A DNA stretch of 64,000 nt from Anaerolineales bacterium (GTDB lineage Bacteria > Chloroflexota > Anaerolineae > Anaerolineales > UBA11579): positions 154,270 to 218,269 of the forward strand of contig JAHCII010000001.1 in assembly GCA_026129305.1 (NCBI GenBank). Direction: 5' to 3'. Positions 24,582 through 32,618 of this stretch are shown piece after piece (position 1 is the stretch's first letter; each line of letters opens with the position of its first letter). The notes under the pieces are model-generated. The model did no database searches and was not told where the DNA came from. It saw nothing but the letters and a program-made list of their open reading frames with translations. Position numbers and translations under genes: made by a program.

Positions 24582-25205
24582 ATGCTCGACGATCTTGATC
24601 TGGATATCCCCGAAGCCGGACCCCCGCCCAAAAAGCCTGCGAATCGCGGTTTCATCACCATCGTAGCGCTGATGGGCGGCTTGATGCTGCTGGCCTTGCT
24701 AGCCATGGTCTATTACGCCATGGTGGTCTTGCCTCAGCAACGTGCAGCCCTGCCACAGGCCACCCCGGCTGTCGAGCTAACCGAAACGCAAATTGTCGCC
24801 GAGATCCAGGCAACCGGTAGCGCCCAGCCAACCAACACGGGCACCCCTGAGCCGAGCAGCACAAACACCCTGCGGCCCACGGCGACAGAAACCCTGGTGC
24901 CCACTCAGATCACGCCGATCTTCACCAGTGCCGCACAGGCCCAGGCCGCCGAAAATGATGCCACCGCCACTGTGCATGCCCTGCTAACCCAGGCGGCACT
25001 GGCGCAGACCGAAGCGGTGGCCGGGACGCCGGAAGCCGGCGAGGCGGCCAGCGGAGAGGCTTCGTCTACACCCACGGCCACCGTAACGCCCAGCGCTCTG
25101 CCGCAAAGCGGCTTCGCCGATGAAGCCGGCGTGCCGGGTTTGCTGGCCGCGGCGGCTGTGCTAATCTTCTTGATCTTCACCGCGCGGCGTCTGCGCAGCG
25201 CATAA
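24582..25205 (+). CDS. Membrane protein with Thr/Pro linker and LPQSG sorting-signal-like C-terminus
   Basis: 207 residues. A cytosolic Pro-rich start is followed by a helix (~25-48), then a Thr/Ser/Pro/Ala-rich extracytoplasmic region of ~120 residues. The C-terminus has LPQSGF, a hydrophobic stretch and the basic tail ARRLRSA. That tail has the layout of sortase substrates (LPxTG), with S in place of T. AAGGA precedes ATG 24582. It is the last gene of the operon by spacing and composition. Confidence 0.72.
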   Translation: MLDDLDLDIPEAGPPPKKPANRGFITIVALMGGLMLLALLAMVYYAMVVLPQQRAALPQATPAVELTETQIVAEIQATGSAQPTNTGTPEPSSTNTLRPTATETLVPTQITPIFTSAAQAQAAENDATATVHALLTQAALAQTEAVAGTPEAGEAASGEASSTPTATVTPSALPQSGFADEAGVPGLLAAAAVLIFLIFTARRLRSA

Positions 25206-25243
25206 CCTTTAGAAATCCAATAAAAGGGGGCGAGTCACAGAAC

Positions 25244-25912
25244 ATGGAAATGAAGGACCGAATTCTCATTTTTTCTGGGGGCCTCCTTTTATTGCTATTT
25301 TCATTTCTGTTGCCAACCCCAGTTTTTTTAGTTGACAACGTAATACCTTTTCCATTCTGGGCACGTTGTGTGTCGTTAATCGCCAGTGTTGGATTTGTGT
25401 TTTTCAGTCTGTTTGATAAAAAATTTGCAAACAGGAGAAACTTATTTTTTGGATTTATAGCTTGGATCATCTTAATCTTCTTACTAACCATCCACTCGCC
25501 AGAAATATCCCCACCCATAAGCATAAATATACCGTTCTCGATTGCGGAACCCACTAAAGTATCCTCACGTAGTTTCCAATCACCTGAAGAAGTAGTAGAG
25601 GAGTACTTTAATTTAATTGCCTTAAACAACTATGATGAAGCATATGGTCTATTGAGTAAATCTTTAAAGAATACAGCTCAGTTCAATAGGGCAGAGTGGG
25701 AAACATTTAACAAAAATAATTACTTTAAATTATTGTCTGAACCATCAATTGAGAAAAGAGGCAATATTTTCCAAGTTAGATTTTCGGTAGGCGTACATCA
25801 ATTGTTTTCACCTAGACTGACGAATACTTGGACCTTTTGCGTATATCGCTCGCTTCCACTCATACAGTGGGAAATCCAAGACATCCAATTTGGGGGGAAA
25901 TCATGCTGGTAA
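25244..25912 (+). CDS. Unknown membrane protein with NTF2-like C-terminal domain, atypically AT-rich
   Basis: 222 residues. There are three hydrophobic helices in the first ~95 residues. A ~110-residue domain then begins SPEEVVEEYFNLIALNNYDEAYGLL, the usual opening of DUF4878/NTF2-like lumen domains. Codon use and base composition are plainly AT-richer than both flanks (roughly 35-40% GC by eye, against about 60%), pointing to recent acquisition. ATG 25244 and ATG 25250 are both possible starts. It converges on coaBC with a 23-base gap and no clear terminator. Confidence 0.7.
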   Translation: MEMKDRILIFSGGLLLLLFSFLLPTPVFLVDNVIPFPFWARCVSLIASVGFVFFSLFDKKFANRRNLFFGFIAWIILIFLLTIHSPEISPPISINIPFSIAEPTKVSSRSFQSPEEVVEEYFNLIALNNYDEAYGLLSKSLKNTAQFNRAEWETFNKNNYFKLLSEPSIEKRGNIFQVRFSVGVHQLFSPRLTNTWTFCVYRSLPLIQWEIQDIQFGGKSCW

Positions 25913-25935
25913 GCCCTTTAAAATTTGAGGGAAAT

Positions 25936-27138
25936 CTAGTAGAAGAATTTACCTAGACGCTCTACCACCACACGGGCGACTTCGTCTTTGCCCATCGACG
26001 GCAATTCCTGCACGCCCTGTTTGCTCACCAGCACGACCTGGTTGGTGTCCACCTCAAAGCCGGCATCGCTGGCGCTGATGTCGTTAGCCACGATCATGTC
26101 GACTTGCTTGGCCTTCAACTTCTTCTGCGCGTTTTGAAGCAAATCCTGGCTTTCGGCAGCAAAACCGATGATAGCTTTGAGCTTCCGGCTGCGGGTTTTG
26201 GTCACCGCCGCCAGAATATCCGGGTTGGCGACCAGTTCAATTTGCGGCGTCCCACCAGCGCGCTTGATCTTTTGCGCCGCACTGGCCTTGGGCCGAAAAT
26301 CAGCCACCGCGGCGGCCATCAGCAACGCATCGGCGTCTTTGGCCTGCTCCAGCACCTCGGCCAGCATCTCCTCGGCACTGCGCACCAGGCGCAGGTTTGT
26401 GCCTGTAGGTGCAGCCAGCGCCGTGGGACCGGAGACCAAGGTGACTTCTGCGCCAGCGTCTAATGCCGCCTGGGCCAATGCGTAGCCTTGCTTGCCTGAA
26501 GAACGGTTGGTAATGGCACGCACTGGGTCTATCGCTTCCTGCGTACCGCCAGCGGTGACCAGCACGCGGCGCCCTGCCAGCGCGCCGCCACGGGTCAGCA
26601 GGTAGCGGACCTGAGCGGTAATTTCGGCCGGCTCCACCATACGGCCCACGCCAGTCATGCCTGAAGCTAGATGACCGCTCTGTGGGCCAAGAATATGGGC
26701 GCCGCGCTCTGCCAGCTGGGCCAGGTTGGCCTGAGTGGCAGGACTGGCATACATGTCGCCGTCCATAGCCGGAGCCAGCACCCAGGGCGCCGTGCCAGTC
26801 AGGGCAGCCAGGGTCAGCAGGTTATCTGCCCGCCCCTGGGCCAATTTTGCCAGGGTATTGGCGGTGGCCGGGGCCACCAGGATCAAGTTGGCCTCTTTGC
26901 CGAGGCGCACATGCAACACATGGCCTTCGTTGCCCCACAGGTCGGCATCCACATAGGCGCGCCGTCCAGTGACAGACTGGAAGGTGAGCGGAGTGATGAA
27001 CTGGGCGGCCGCGGCGGTCAATACCACGTCCACCTCGGCGCCCAACTGGGTCAGCTTGGAGGCCAAGTCCGCCGCTTTGTAGCTGGCGATGGAGCCTGTG
27101 ACCCCCAGAACAATGCGTTTTTCCGTCAACACACTCAT
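25936..27138 (-). CDS. coaBC: Phosphopantothenoylcysteine decarboxylase / phosphopantothenate-cysteine ligase
   Basis: 400 residues. The N-terminal flavoprotein decarboxylase (CoaC, ~1-180) has LGVTGSIASYKAADL, the catalytic-type His76 in VLHVRLG and the FMN motif APATANT. The C-terminal ligase (CoaB, ~190-400) has VTAGGTQEAIDPVR, NRSSGKQGYALA and AAAVADFRP. Two CoaC positions differ from the textbook pattern: the PxMNxxMW motif reads PAMDGDMY (Asp126), and the ACG lid reads ASG (Ser159). It is the last gene of the pan/coa operon, three bases after the ATP-grasp gene, and performs steps 2-3 of CoA synthesis. Confidence 0.93.
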   Translation of the reverse strand: MSVLTEKRIVLGVTGSIASYKAADLASKLTQLGAEVDVVLTAAAAQFITPLTFQSVTGRRAYVDADLWGNEGHVLHVRLGKEANLILVAPATANTLAKLAQGRADNLLTLAALTGTAPWVLAPAMDGDMYASPATQANLAQLAERGAHILGPQSGHLASGMTGVGRMVEPAEITAQVRYLLTRGGALAGRRVLVTAGGTQEAIDPVRAITNRSSGKQGYALAQAALDAGAEVTLVSGPTALAAPTGTNLRLVRSAEEMLAEVLEQAKDADALLMAAAVADFRPKASAAQKIKRAGGTPQIELVANPDILAAVTKTRSRKLKAIIGFAAESQDLLQNAQKKLKAKQVDMIVANDISASDAGFEVDTNQVVLVSKQGVQELPSMGKDEVARVVVERLGKFFY

Positions 27139-27141
27139 GCC

Positions 27142-28014
27142 CTAATCGCTCCCGTCCAAACGAGTGACAACCGCATCTACCAAACGGACTGCCGCACCTG
27201 GGTCTAGTTCGAGAAACAGATACGGCTCAATCAGTTCCAGCTCCATCAGCAGCAGTTTGCCCTGGCGTTCAATGGCGTCCACGCGCGCATAGAGCAGGTC
27301 TGCCTCAATGGCCTCCAAGACGGCAGCCGCCTGCCCCACCAGGGCGGCTGGAGCCTCTGCCGCCGCGGCGCGGCCGCCAAAATCACGTTGCACGCGGAAA
27401 TCGCCGGCCTGGGGCTGCTTGATCACGGCGTGGCTGAACTGGCGATCAAAGAAGAGCAAAGACCACTCACCCTGGCTCTGAATTTCCGAGGCGAATGATT
27501 GCACAATCACGCCTCCAGCCCGCAGCATTTCGGCGAACCTGGGCTGCAACTCGACTGCAGTGGATGGGTCTACTCGCAGGGTTTCATGAGCCGCAGCGGA
27601 AACCATCGGCTTGATGACGCCCTCTTGCCAGTTCTTCTCCGCAAGCAAAGCTGACAGATCGACTTGTGCGCCTTGAGGCAACCAGACCGAGGGCAGCACC
27701 GCCACGCCCGCCTCTTGCAAGTCGCTCAGATATATCTTGTCCATGTTCCAGCGCAGCACATCCGTGGGGTTGGCCACCTGCACTTTGGCGGCGTCCAGCC
27801 TGTCCAGCCAGGCGACGAACTCTGCAGCGCGCAGGTGGTAATCCCAGGTGGAGCGCAGCACTACCAGATCGTAGGCTGTCCAATCCACCTCCGGGTCGTC
27901 CCAGCAACAGCCATCCACCTGCTGGGAGCGCCCGCGCAGGACATCCGCTGCCAGGGTATCCCCATCCGTCAGGTTGGGAAAGCTCTTGTCCGTGGCAAAG
28001 GCAATCCGGGCCAT
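27142..28014 (-). CDS. ATP-grasp domain protein (RimK/DcsG-like)
   Basis: 290 residues from ATG 28014, which shares one base with the coaX stop (TGATG). The N-terminal part (DWTAYDLVVLRSTWDYHLR) and the ATP-grasp core (GVIKPMVSAAAHET, VIVQSFASEIQSQGEWSLLF, LYARVDAIERQGKLLLMELELIEP) resemble small ATP-grasp ligases such as the cycloserine enzyme DcsG and RimK-type glutathione-synthetase folds. Placement between coaX and coaBC suggests a role tied to pantothenate or CoA, but CoaB ligase is already present, so the reaction is unknown. Confidence 0.82.
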   Translation of the reverse strand: MARIAFATDKSFPNLTDGDTLAADVLRGRSQQVDGCCWDDPEVDWTAYDLVVLRSTWDYHLRAAEFVAWLDRLDAAKVQVANPTDVLRWNMDKIYLSDLQEAGVAVLPSVWLPQGAQVDLSALLAEKNWQEGVIKPMVSAAAHETLRVDPSTAVELQPRFAEMLRAGGVIVQSFASEIQSQGEWSLLFFDRQFSHAVIKQPQAGDFRVQRDFGGRAAAAEAPAALVGQAAAVLEAIEADLLYARVDAIERQGKLLLMELELIEPYLFLELDPGAAVRLVDAVVTRLDGSD

Positions 28015-28778
28015 CAGTGATTCAGCCCCCACACAATGCGCAAACCATCCAGGGTCAGCCAAGGCGCCAGGATCTCGATCACGTCGGTTTCATTGGCGAT
28101 CAGTTCGGCCAAGCCGCCCGTGCCAATTACTTTCATACCCTCGCCCAGCTCAGCGCGAAAGCGGGCCACCAAACCTTCCACTAAGCCCACATAGCCAAAC
28201 AACAGGCCCGACTGCAGAGCGTGGGTGGTGTTGCGGCCCACCGCCGAAGGCGGCCTTTGCAGGTCGACCCGGCTCAGCTTGGCCCCGGCGGAGAATAGCG
28301 CCTCGGCGGCGATGCCAATCCCGGGGGCAATCGCCCCGCCCAAGTATTCGCCATCGACGGTGATGGCGTCAAAGGTGGTGCCGGTGCCAAAGTCCACCAC
28401 GCAGGCCGGGCCGCCGTACAGTTGCTGCACCGCGGCGCAGTCCACGATGCGGTCTGCGCCCACGGAGCGGGGGTCTTCGTACAGCACGCGCACGCCGGTC
28501 TTAACCCCAGCGTCCACCACCAGCGGGTCGTGCTGCAAATAATTGCGGCAGGCTTCCACGATCTTGCCGGTCAGCGGCGGCACCACCGACGCCATACAGA
28601 TGCCTCCCAGCTGGGCAACATCAATGCCTGCATGGTTAAGCATGCCGACAAACTGCAGGCCATACTGGTCGGGCATACTGCGGTGGTCGGTAGCAATCCG
28701 CCAGCGGGCTCCCAGCGTATCGCCGTCATACAGCCCCAGAGTAACGTTGGTGTTGCCTACGTCAACAGCTAAAAGCAT
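28014..28778 (-). CDS. coaX: Type III pantothenate kinase
   Basis: 254 residues from ATG 28778, with GAGGG at good distance; a TTG at 28790 overlaps the panC stop. ASKHA-fold kinase markers are DVGNTNVTLGLYDGD, GADRIVDCAA and VDFGTGTTFDAI. It phosphorylates pantothenate, first step of CoA synthesis, and is insensitive to CoA feedback in characterised members. It sits between panC and the ATP-grasp gene in the operon. Confidence 0.95.
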   Translation of the reverse strand: MLLAVDVGNTNVTLGLYDGDTLGARWRIATDHRSMPDQYGLQFVGMLNHAGIDVAQLGGICMASVVPPLTGKIVEACRNYLQHDPLVVDAGVKTGVRVLYEDPRSVGADRIVDCAAVQQLYGGPACVVDFGTGTTFDAITVDGEYLGGAIAPGIGIAAEALFSAGAKLSRVDLQRPPSAVGRNTTHALQSGLLFGYVGLVEGLVARFRAELGEGMKVIGTGGLAELIANETDVIEILAPWLTLDGLRIVWGLNH

Positions 28779-28786
28779 AGTGTCCC

Positions 28787-29620
28787 TCAATCCAAGACCA
28801 GGTTGTCGATCAAACGAGTGGAGCCAATATGAACCGCCATCGAGAGCAATGCGCCCTGCTCGACGTGCTCCAGTTCCTGCAAGCTAAGCGGGTGCGCGCA
28901 GGAGACATATTGAATGCGCGCCAGCGGCTCCGCCTCAATTGTGCCGCGCATCAAGCCGCGCAAAGCTTCAGCATTACGTTCGCCAGCCTTGTAGGCTATC
29001 TGGGCCGCCTGCAAGGCACGGAACAGCACAGTCGCCGCCATGCGCTGGTCGGTATTGAGGTAAGCATTGCGGCTGGACATGGCCAACCCGTCGGCCTCGC
29101 GCACGGTGGCGCCCACCACGATCTCCACCGGGATATTCAAATCACTCACCATCTGGCGGATCACGGCGACTTGCTGGGCATCCTTCTGTCCGAAATAGGC
29201 CATGTCAGGCTGCACCACATTGAACAGCTTGGCCACCACCGTGGCCACACCGCGGAAGTGCCCCGGGCGCATGGTCCCCTCCAGCGGAGCGCTGACACCC
29301 TCCACATCCACCCAAGTATTGAAGCCGGCAGGATAGATGACCTCAGGCGTAGGCAGCCAAACCAGGTCCACCCCGGCTTCTTGCAGTTTCTGCAAATCAG
29401 CCGGGGTGTCGCGGGGATATGCATCCAGATCTTCCGTGGGGGCAAACTGGGTCGGGTTCACGAAAATGCTGGCGACGACTGCATCGCAATCCTGCTTGGC
29501 CTGAGCCACCAGGGAAAGGTGACCTTGATGCAGAAAACCCATGGTGGGCACGAAGCCCAACCGGCCTTTGAGCCCGGCCCGCGCCTGGCGTAATTCTTCA
29601 ATAGTGACGGCTTGTTTCAT
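28787..29620 (-). CDS. panC: Pantothenate synthetase
   Basis: 277 residues from ATG 29620, overlapping the panE stop by four bases. The nucleotidyltransferase motifs are PTMGFLHQGHLSLV (HxGH), FVNPTQF, YFGQKDAQQ and SSRNAYL (KMSKS-equivalent). It joins pantoate and beta-alanine with ATP. No panD is in the window, so beta-alanine must come from elsewhere. Confidence 0.96.
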   Translation of the reverse strand: MKQAVTIEELRQARAGLKGRLGFVPTMGFLHQGHLSLVAQAKQDCDAVVASIFVNPTQFAPTEDLDAYPRDTPADLQKLQEAGVDLVWLPTPEVIYPAGFNTWVDVEGVSAPLEGTMRPGHFRGVATVVAKLFNVVQPDMAYFGQKDAQQVAVIRQMVSDLNIPVEIVVGATVREADGLAMSSRNAYLNTDQRMAATVLFRALQAAQIAYKAGERNAEALRGLMRGTIEAEPLARIQYVSCAHPLSLQELEHVEQGALLSMAVHIGSTRLIDNLVLD

Positions 29621-30534
29621 GTCGCTCCTTGCAACGCAGAGACCAACTTCCACATGGTTTCATTGACCGGGGCGGACAGCCCCACCCCGCGTGCAGCACG
29701 CACCACCGCTCCGCAGATGGCATCAATTTCTGTCGGGGCGCCCCGGCGTACGTCCTGCAGCATCGAGGACAGGTTGCCCGCAGTACGCTGGGCGACCTCT
29801 TCGGCGGCGACCGCTGGATCGCTGTGCGTCAGGGCAATGCCCTGTGCAGCGGCCACCGCCGCCACCTCCTGCGCCAACTGCCGGCACAGCTGGCGGGCGC
29901 CCGGCCGCTCCAGCAGTTCGCCGTTGGGCACATTCAGCAGGGCGCTCAAGGGATTGATCGCGGCGTTGATCACCAGTTTGCTCCAGGCCAGCCCAGTCAC
30001 ATTTTCTGCCAAGTCCACTTGAAAACCGGCTTGGCGAAGCATCTGGGCCAGACCTTCCTGCACAGGCTGAGCCGCCAAAGAAATATAGCCTTCACCGCCC
30101 CAGCGCACCTGGCCCGGCCCGACCAGCGTGGCCCCTACGGTAATCACCCCGTAGGCCACACGCTCTTCACCCAAGACCGCCGCCAAGGTCTCGCGGTTGC
30201 CCAGACCGTTCTGCAGGGTCAGCGCCAGGCCGTCCGGCGCCAGGCATTCTTGCAGCTGGGCCGCGGCGCGCGGGGTTTGCCAGGCCTTGACCAGCACCAA
30301 GGCCAGTTTTGCCCCTGTGAAATCGCCTGGTTCGTGGCTGGCGCGCAGCGGCCAGCTTTGCCGGCGGTCACCCTCCAGCAGGGTCACGCCCTCATGATTC
30401 AGTGCGTCTATCCCCTCGACCCAGGAGCCTAGAAGGTTCACTGCATAACCCGCCTGCGCCAGGCGGGCGGCAAACAGGCAGCCCAAGGCGCCGCTGCCTA
30501 CGATCAGAATGGGCTCAGGACTTGCTTTTGCCAT
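29617..30534 (-). CDS. panE: 2-dehydropantoate 2-reductase
   Basis: 305 residues. The N-terminal NADPH-binding motif is ILIVGSGALGCLFAARL. The central LTLQNGLGN and the helix with the catalytic lysine (TGLAWSKLVINAAINPLSAL) match the KPR family. It reduces ketopantoate to pantoate. The start overlaps the end of panB by 20 bases, the largest overlap in this operon. Confidence 0.94.
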   Translation of the reverse strand: MAKASPEPILIVGSGALGCLFAARLAQAGYAVNLLGSWVEGIDALNHEGVTLLEGDRRQSWPLRASHEPGDFTGAKLALVLVKAWQTPRAAAQLQECLAPDGLALTLQNGLGNRETLAAVLGEERVAYGVITVGATLVGPGQVRWGGEGYISLAAQPVQEGLAQMLRQAGFQVDLAENVTGLAWSKLVINAAINPLSALLNVPNGELLERPGARQLCRQLAQEVAAVAAAQGIALTHSDPAVAAEEVAQRTAGNLSSMLQDVRRGAPTEIDAICGAVVRAARGVGLSAPVNETMWKLVSALQGAT

Positions 30535-31414
30535 TCAGGTCTTTGAGCAGGGCCTGCCACTGCTCTTCTTTGATGGACACACTGTGTTCTTCGCCAGGGA
30601 AGCTGCGCTGCTCCACTTCGGCTTTGTAAGCCGCAAAGGCATCCGCCATGACAGCGTGCATATTGGCATACTTTTTGACAAACTTGGGCGTGAAGCGGTC
30701 GAACAGACCCAGCAGGTCATGCGTCACCAGCACCTGGCCGTCGCAGCCTACACCGGCGCCAATGCCTATGGTGGGGATGCTCAGCTCTTGGGAGATCCAT
30801 TCGGCCAAGCGGGCCGGCACCGATTCGAGCACCAGGCTGAATGCGCCCGCCTTCTGCAAAGCCAGGGCGTCCTCGATCAGTTTCTTTGCCGCCGAACTGG
30901 TGCGCGCCTGCGGGCGGAAACCTCCGAGGGTATTGACGCTCTGCGGGGTCAAACCCAGGTGGCCCATCACGGGGATGCCGGCCGCCACGATCTGGCGCAC
31001 AGCGTCGGCGCGCTCGCGGCCGCCCTCCAGCTTGACCGCGTCCATGCCGGCCTCCTGCAAAAAGCGACCGGCATTGGCCACCGCTTGTTCGACAGAGACC
31101 TGATACGACATGAACGGCAAGTCGCCCACCAGCAGCGCGGAATGTGCGCCGCGCGCCACGGCTCTGCAGTGGTGCAGCATGTCATCCATGGTGACGGCCA
31201 GCGTATTGGGGTAGCCTAATACCACCATACCCAGTGAATCGCCCACCAGGATGGCGTCAATACCCGCCTGGTCCACCGCCAGGGCCGTGGGATAGTCATA
31301 GGCGGTCAGCATGGTGATCGGCTGGCCGTCTTTCTTCTTTTGGCGGAAATCACGCACCGTCACTTTTGGGCGCGCCGCCTGTTGGTCTTGGGTCTTGGGA
31401 GCTTGTGTGGACAC
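30515..31414 (-). CDS. panB: 3-methyl-2-oxobutanoate hydroxymethyltransferase
   Basis: 299 residues from GTG 31414, with GGAGG at good spacing; the frame is open to 31486 but that part overlaps a terminator hairpin. TIM-barrel motifs are MLTAYDYPTALAVDQAG, VGDSLGMVVLGY (metal-binding Asp), GDLPFMSYQVS, VKLEGG and GIGAGVGCDGQVLV. It forms ketopantoate from 2-ketoisovalerate using methylene-THF. It is the first gene of the pan/coa operon. Confidence 0.95.
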   Translation of the reverse strand: MSTQAPKTQDQQAARPKVTVRDFRQKKKDGQPITMLTAYDYPTALAVDQAGIDAILVGDSLGMVVLGYPNTLAVTMDDMLHHCRAVARGAHSALLVGDLPFMSYQVSVEQAVANAGRFLQEAGMDAVKLEGGRERADAVRQIVAAGIPVMGHLGLTPQSVNTLGGFRPQARTSSAAKKLIEDALALQKAGAFSLVLESVPARLAEWISQELSIPTIGIGAGVGCDGQVLVTHDLLGLFDRFTPKFVKKYANMHAVMADAFAAYKAEVEQRSFPGEEHSVSIKEEQWQALLKDLNGKSKS

Positions 31415-31451
31415 GGTACCCTCCTCTATCGGTAGAGTTCGTATAAGTAAC

Positions 31452-31474
31452 AAAAACCTCTCCACTTGGAGAGG
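31452..31474 (-). terminator. Intrinsic terminator/attenuator in front of panB
   Basis: On the minus strand CCTCTCC-AAGT-GGAGAGG (31457-31474) is followed by TTTTT. It lies 38 bases before the panB start and ~95 bases after the upstream sulfotransferase. It may end that gene or, if the promoter-like sequence at 31539-31567 is real, act as a panB attenuator. Confidence 0.8.
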
Positions 31475-31538
31475 CGGTTGGGGCAAAACCCCAGGTTATG
31501 AACCGTCCCGGCTGCGATGCAGTCCAAGCAGTTTGTTG

Positions 31539-31567
31539 ATTATCTCTTAGTTACAGGCTTTGAGCAA
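31539..31567 (-). promoter_or_regulatory. Possible promoter of the pan/coa operon
   Basis: On the minus strand TTGCTC (31562-31567) is 17 bases from GATAAT (31539-31544). The -10 is good and the -35 is weak. A start near 31532 would give a ~118-base leader containing two small GC stems and the terminator at 31452-31474. Confidence 0.4.
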
Positions 31568-31569
31568 GG

Positions 31570-32292
31570 TTAAGGCGTGTAGCCCATTTCTTTCAAGTAG
31601 GGCTCAAAGGCCAGATTGGTAGTGTCCAACTGGTCTGGCGTGAGTTCGGTGCGGAAACGTTCTGCTTGGCCGACCTGAAAGTGCTGGCCCTTTACGCCTT
31701 TTTCCGAGCGGTAGAAGTCAATCGCTTCGCGCACCGCCGCGGCGTCCGGCTCAGCTTTAAGGAAACGAGCCAGCCCTGCCGCCTGGGTGTCATAATCCTC
31801 CAGCAGGTCCTCATAACGCATGATGTGCACACCGGGAATGGCGACCCAGTTGCGCCATATGCGCAGGTACAGCTTCATGAAATCAATGGCCTGCTGGATG
31901 GTTTCCAGACGGCTGAAGGCGTTGCTGCGGCCCGCCGCCCGGGCGCGCTGCCCATATTCATAGGCGGAGAGCAAAGCGGCGCGCGGATCACGGTAAATGT
32001 AGGTGACCTTCATGCGCCCACTGTCCATCAGACGGCGGGCCATGGCACTGGGCTGCGAATGGGTCTTGATGGCAAAAGTGTTGCCCAGCATGGCAGGCAC
32101 TAATACCGGGCCCAGACGCTTGATGCTCAGGCTGCCAATGTTGCAGTTCACTTCGGTCAGGATTGGAGCCAGCAGGAAACGTTTGCGGATCTGACGAGCG
32201 TCCTGCCCTCCGGCGGCAACCACAATGTCATGGGTCAGGTTGTAATGCCAGCCAGAACCCGCCCGCGGCATGCCCGCAACCAGGATGATCAT
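31570..32292 (-). CDS. Sulfotransferase-family protein (short)
   Basis: 240 residues. The PAPS 5'-phosphosulfate loop is GMPRAGSGWHYN near the N-terminus. The 3'-phosphate region is YIYRDPRAALLSAYEYG (~100-116), and the region IMRYEDLLEDY is typical of the family. It transfers sulfate from PAPS to a hydroxyl or amine of an unknown acceptor, probably a glycan given the island that begins here. PAPS would come from the Sat-CysC fusion at 55504-57246. Confidence 0.8.
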   Translation of the reverse strand: MIILVAGMPRAGSGWHYNLTHDIVVAAGGQDARQIRKRFLLAPILTEVNCNIGSLSIKRLGPVLVPAMLGNTFAIKTHSQPSAMARRLMDSGRMKVTYIYRDPRAALLSAYEYGQRARAAGRSNAFSRLETIQQAIDFMKLYLRIWRNWVAIPGVHIMRYEDLLEDYDTQAAGLARFLKAEPDAAAVREAIDFYRSEKGVKGQHFQVGQAERFRTELTPDQLDTTNLAFEPYLKEMGYTP

Positions 32293-32380
32293 AGACGGAT
32301 GCCTTGAAATGGAGTTTTCATAGAACAGGGGAGTAACGAAAAGTCAGGTAGGCATGTTACCATAGTTAAGGAGAGTGACC

Positions 32381-32617
32381 ATGCGGCGATTGCTGACTTT
32401 TGTATTAGGCTTACTAAGCGGTGCGCTGGTGGGCGCGGCGACCACCATCTTGTTGGCGCCAACCTCTGGCGAGGATTTGCGCAGCGATTTCCAAACGCGC
32501 TTCAGCCGTTTGCGTGAAGAGCTGCAGAGTGCGGCAGACGAACGCCGCGAAGAACTTGAGCGCCAGCTGGAAGCCATGCGCCACCCCCGACGGGAAATCC
32601 CACTGGAAGACCGCTAA
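32381..32617 (+). CDS. YtxH-domain small membrane protein
   Basis: 78 residues from ATG 32381 with the strong Shine-Dalgarno TAAGGAG. One N-terminal helix with small residues (LLSGALVGAATTILLAP) is followed by the SGEDLR turn and a charged helix of ~40 residues, the standard YtxH layout. It is probably a general envelope/stress-related protein. It is a lone plus-strand gene within minus-strand genes, closed by a bidirectional terminator. Confidence 0.82.
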   Translation: MRRLLTFVLGLLSGALVGAATTILLAPTSGEDLRSDFQTRFSRLREELQSAADERREELERQLEAMRHPRREIPLEDR

Positions 32618-32618
32618 C

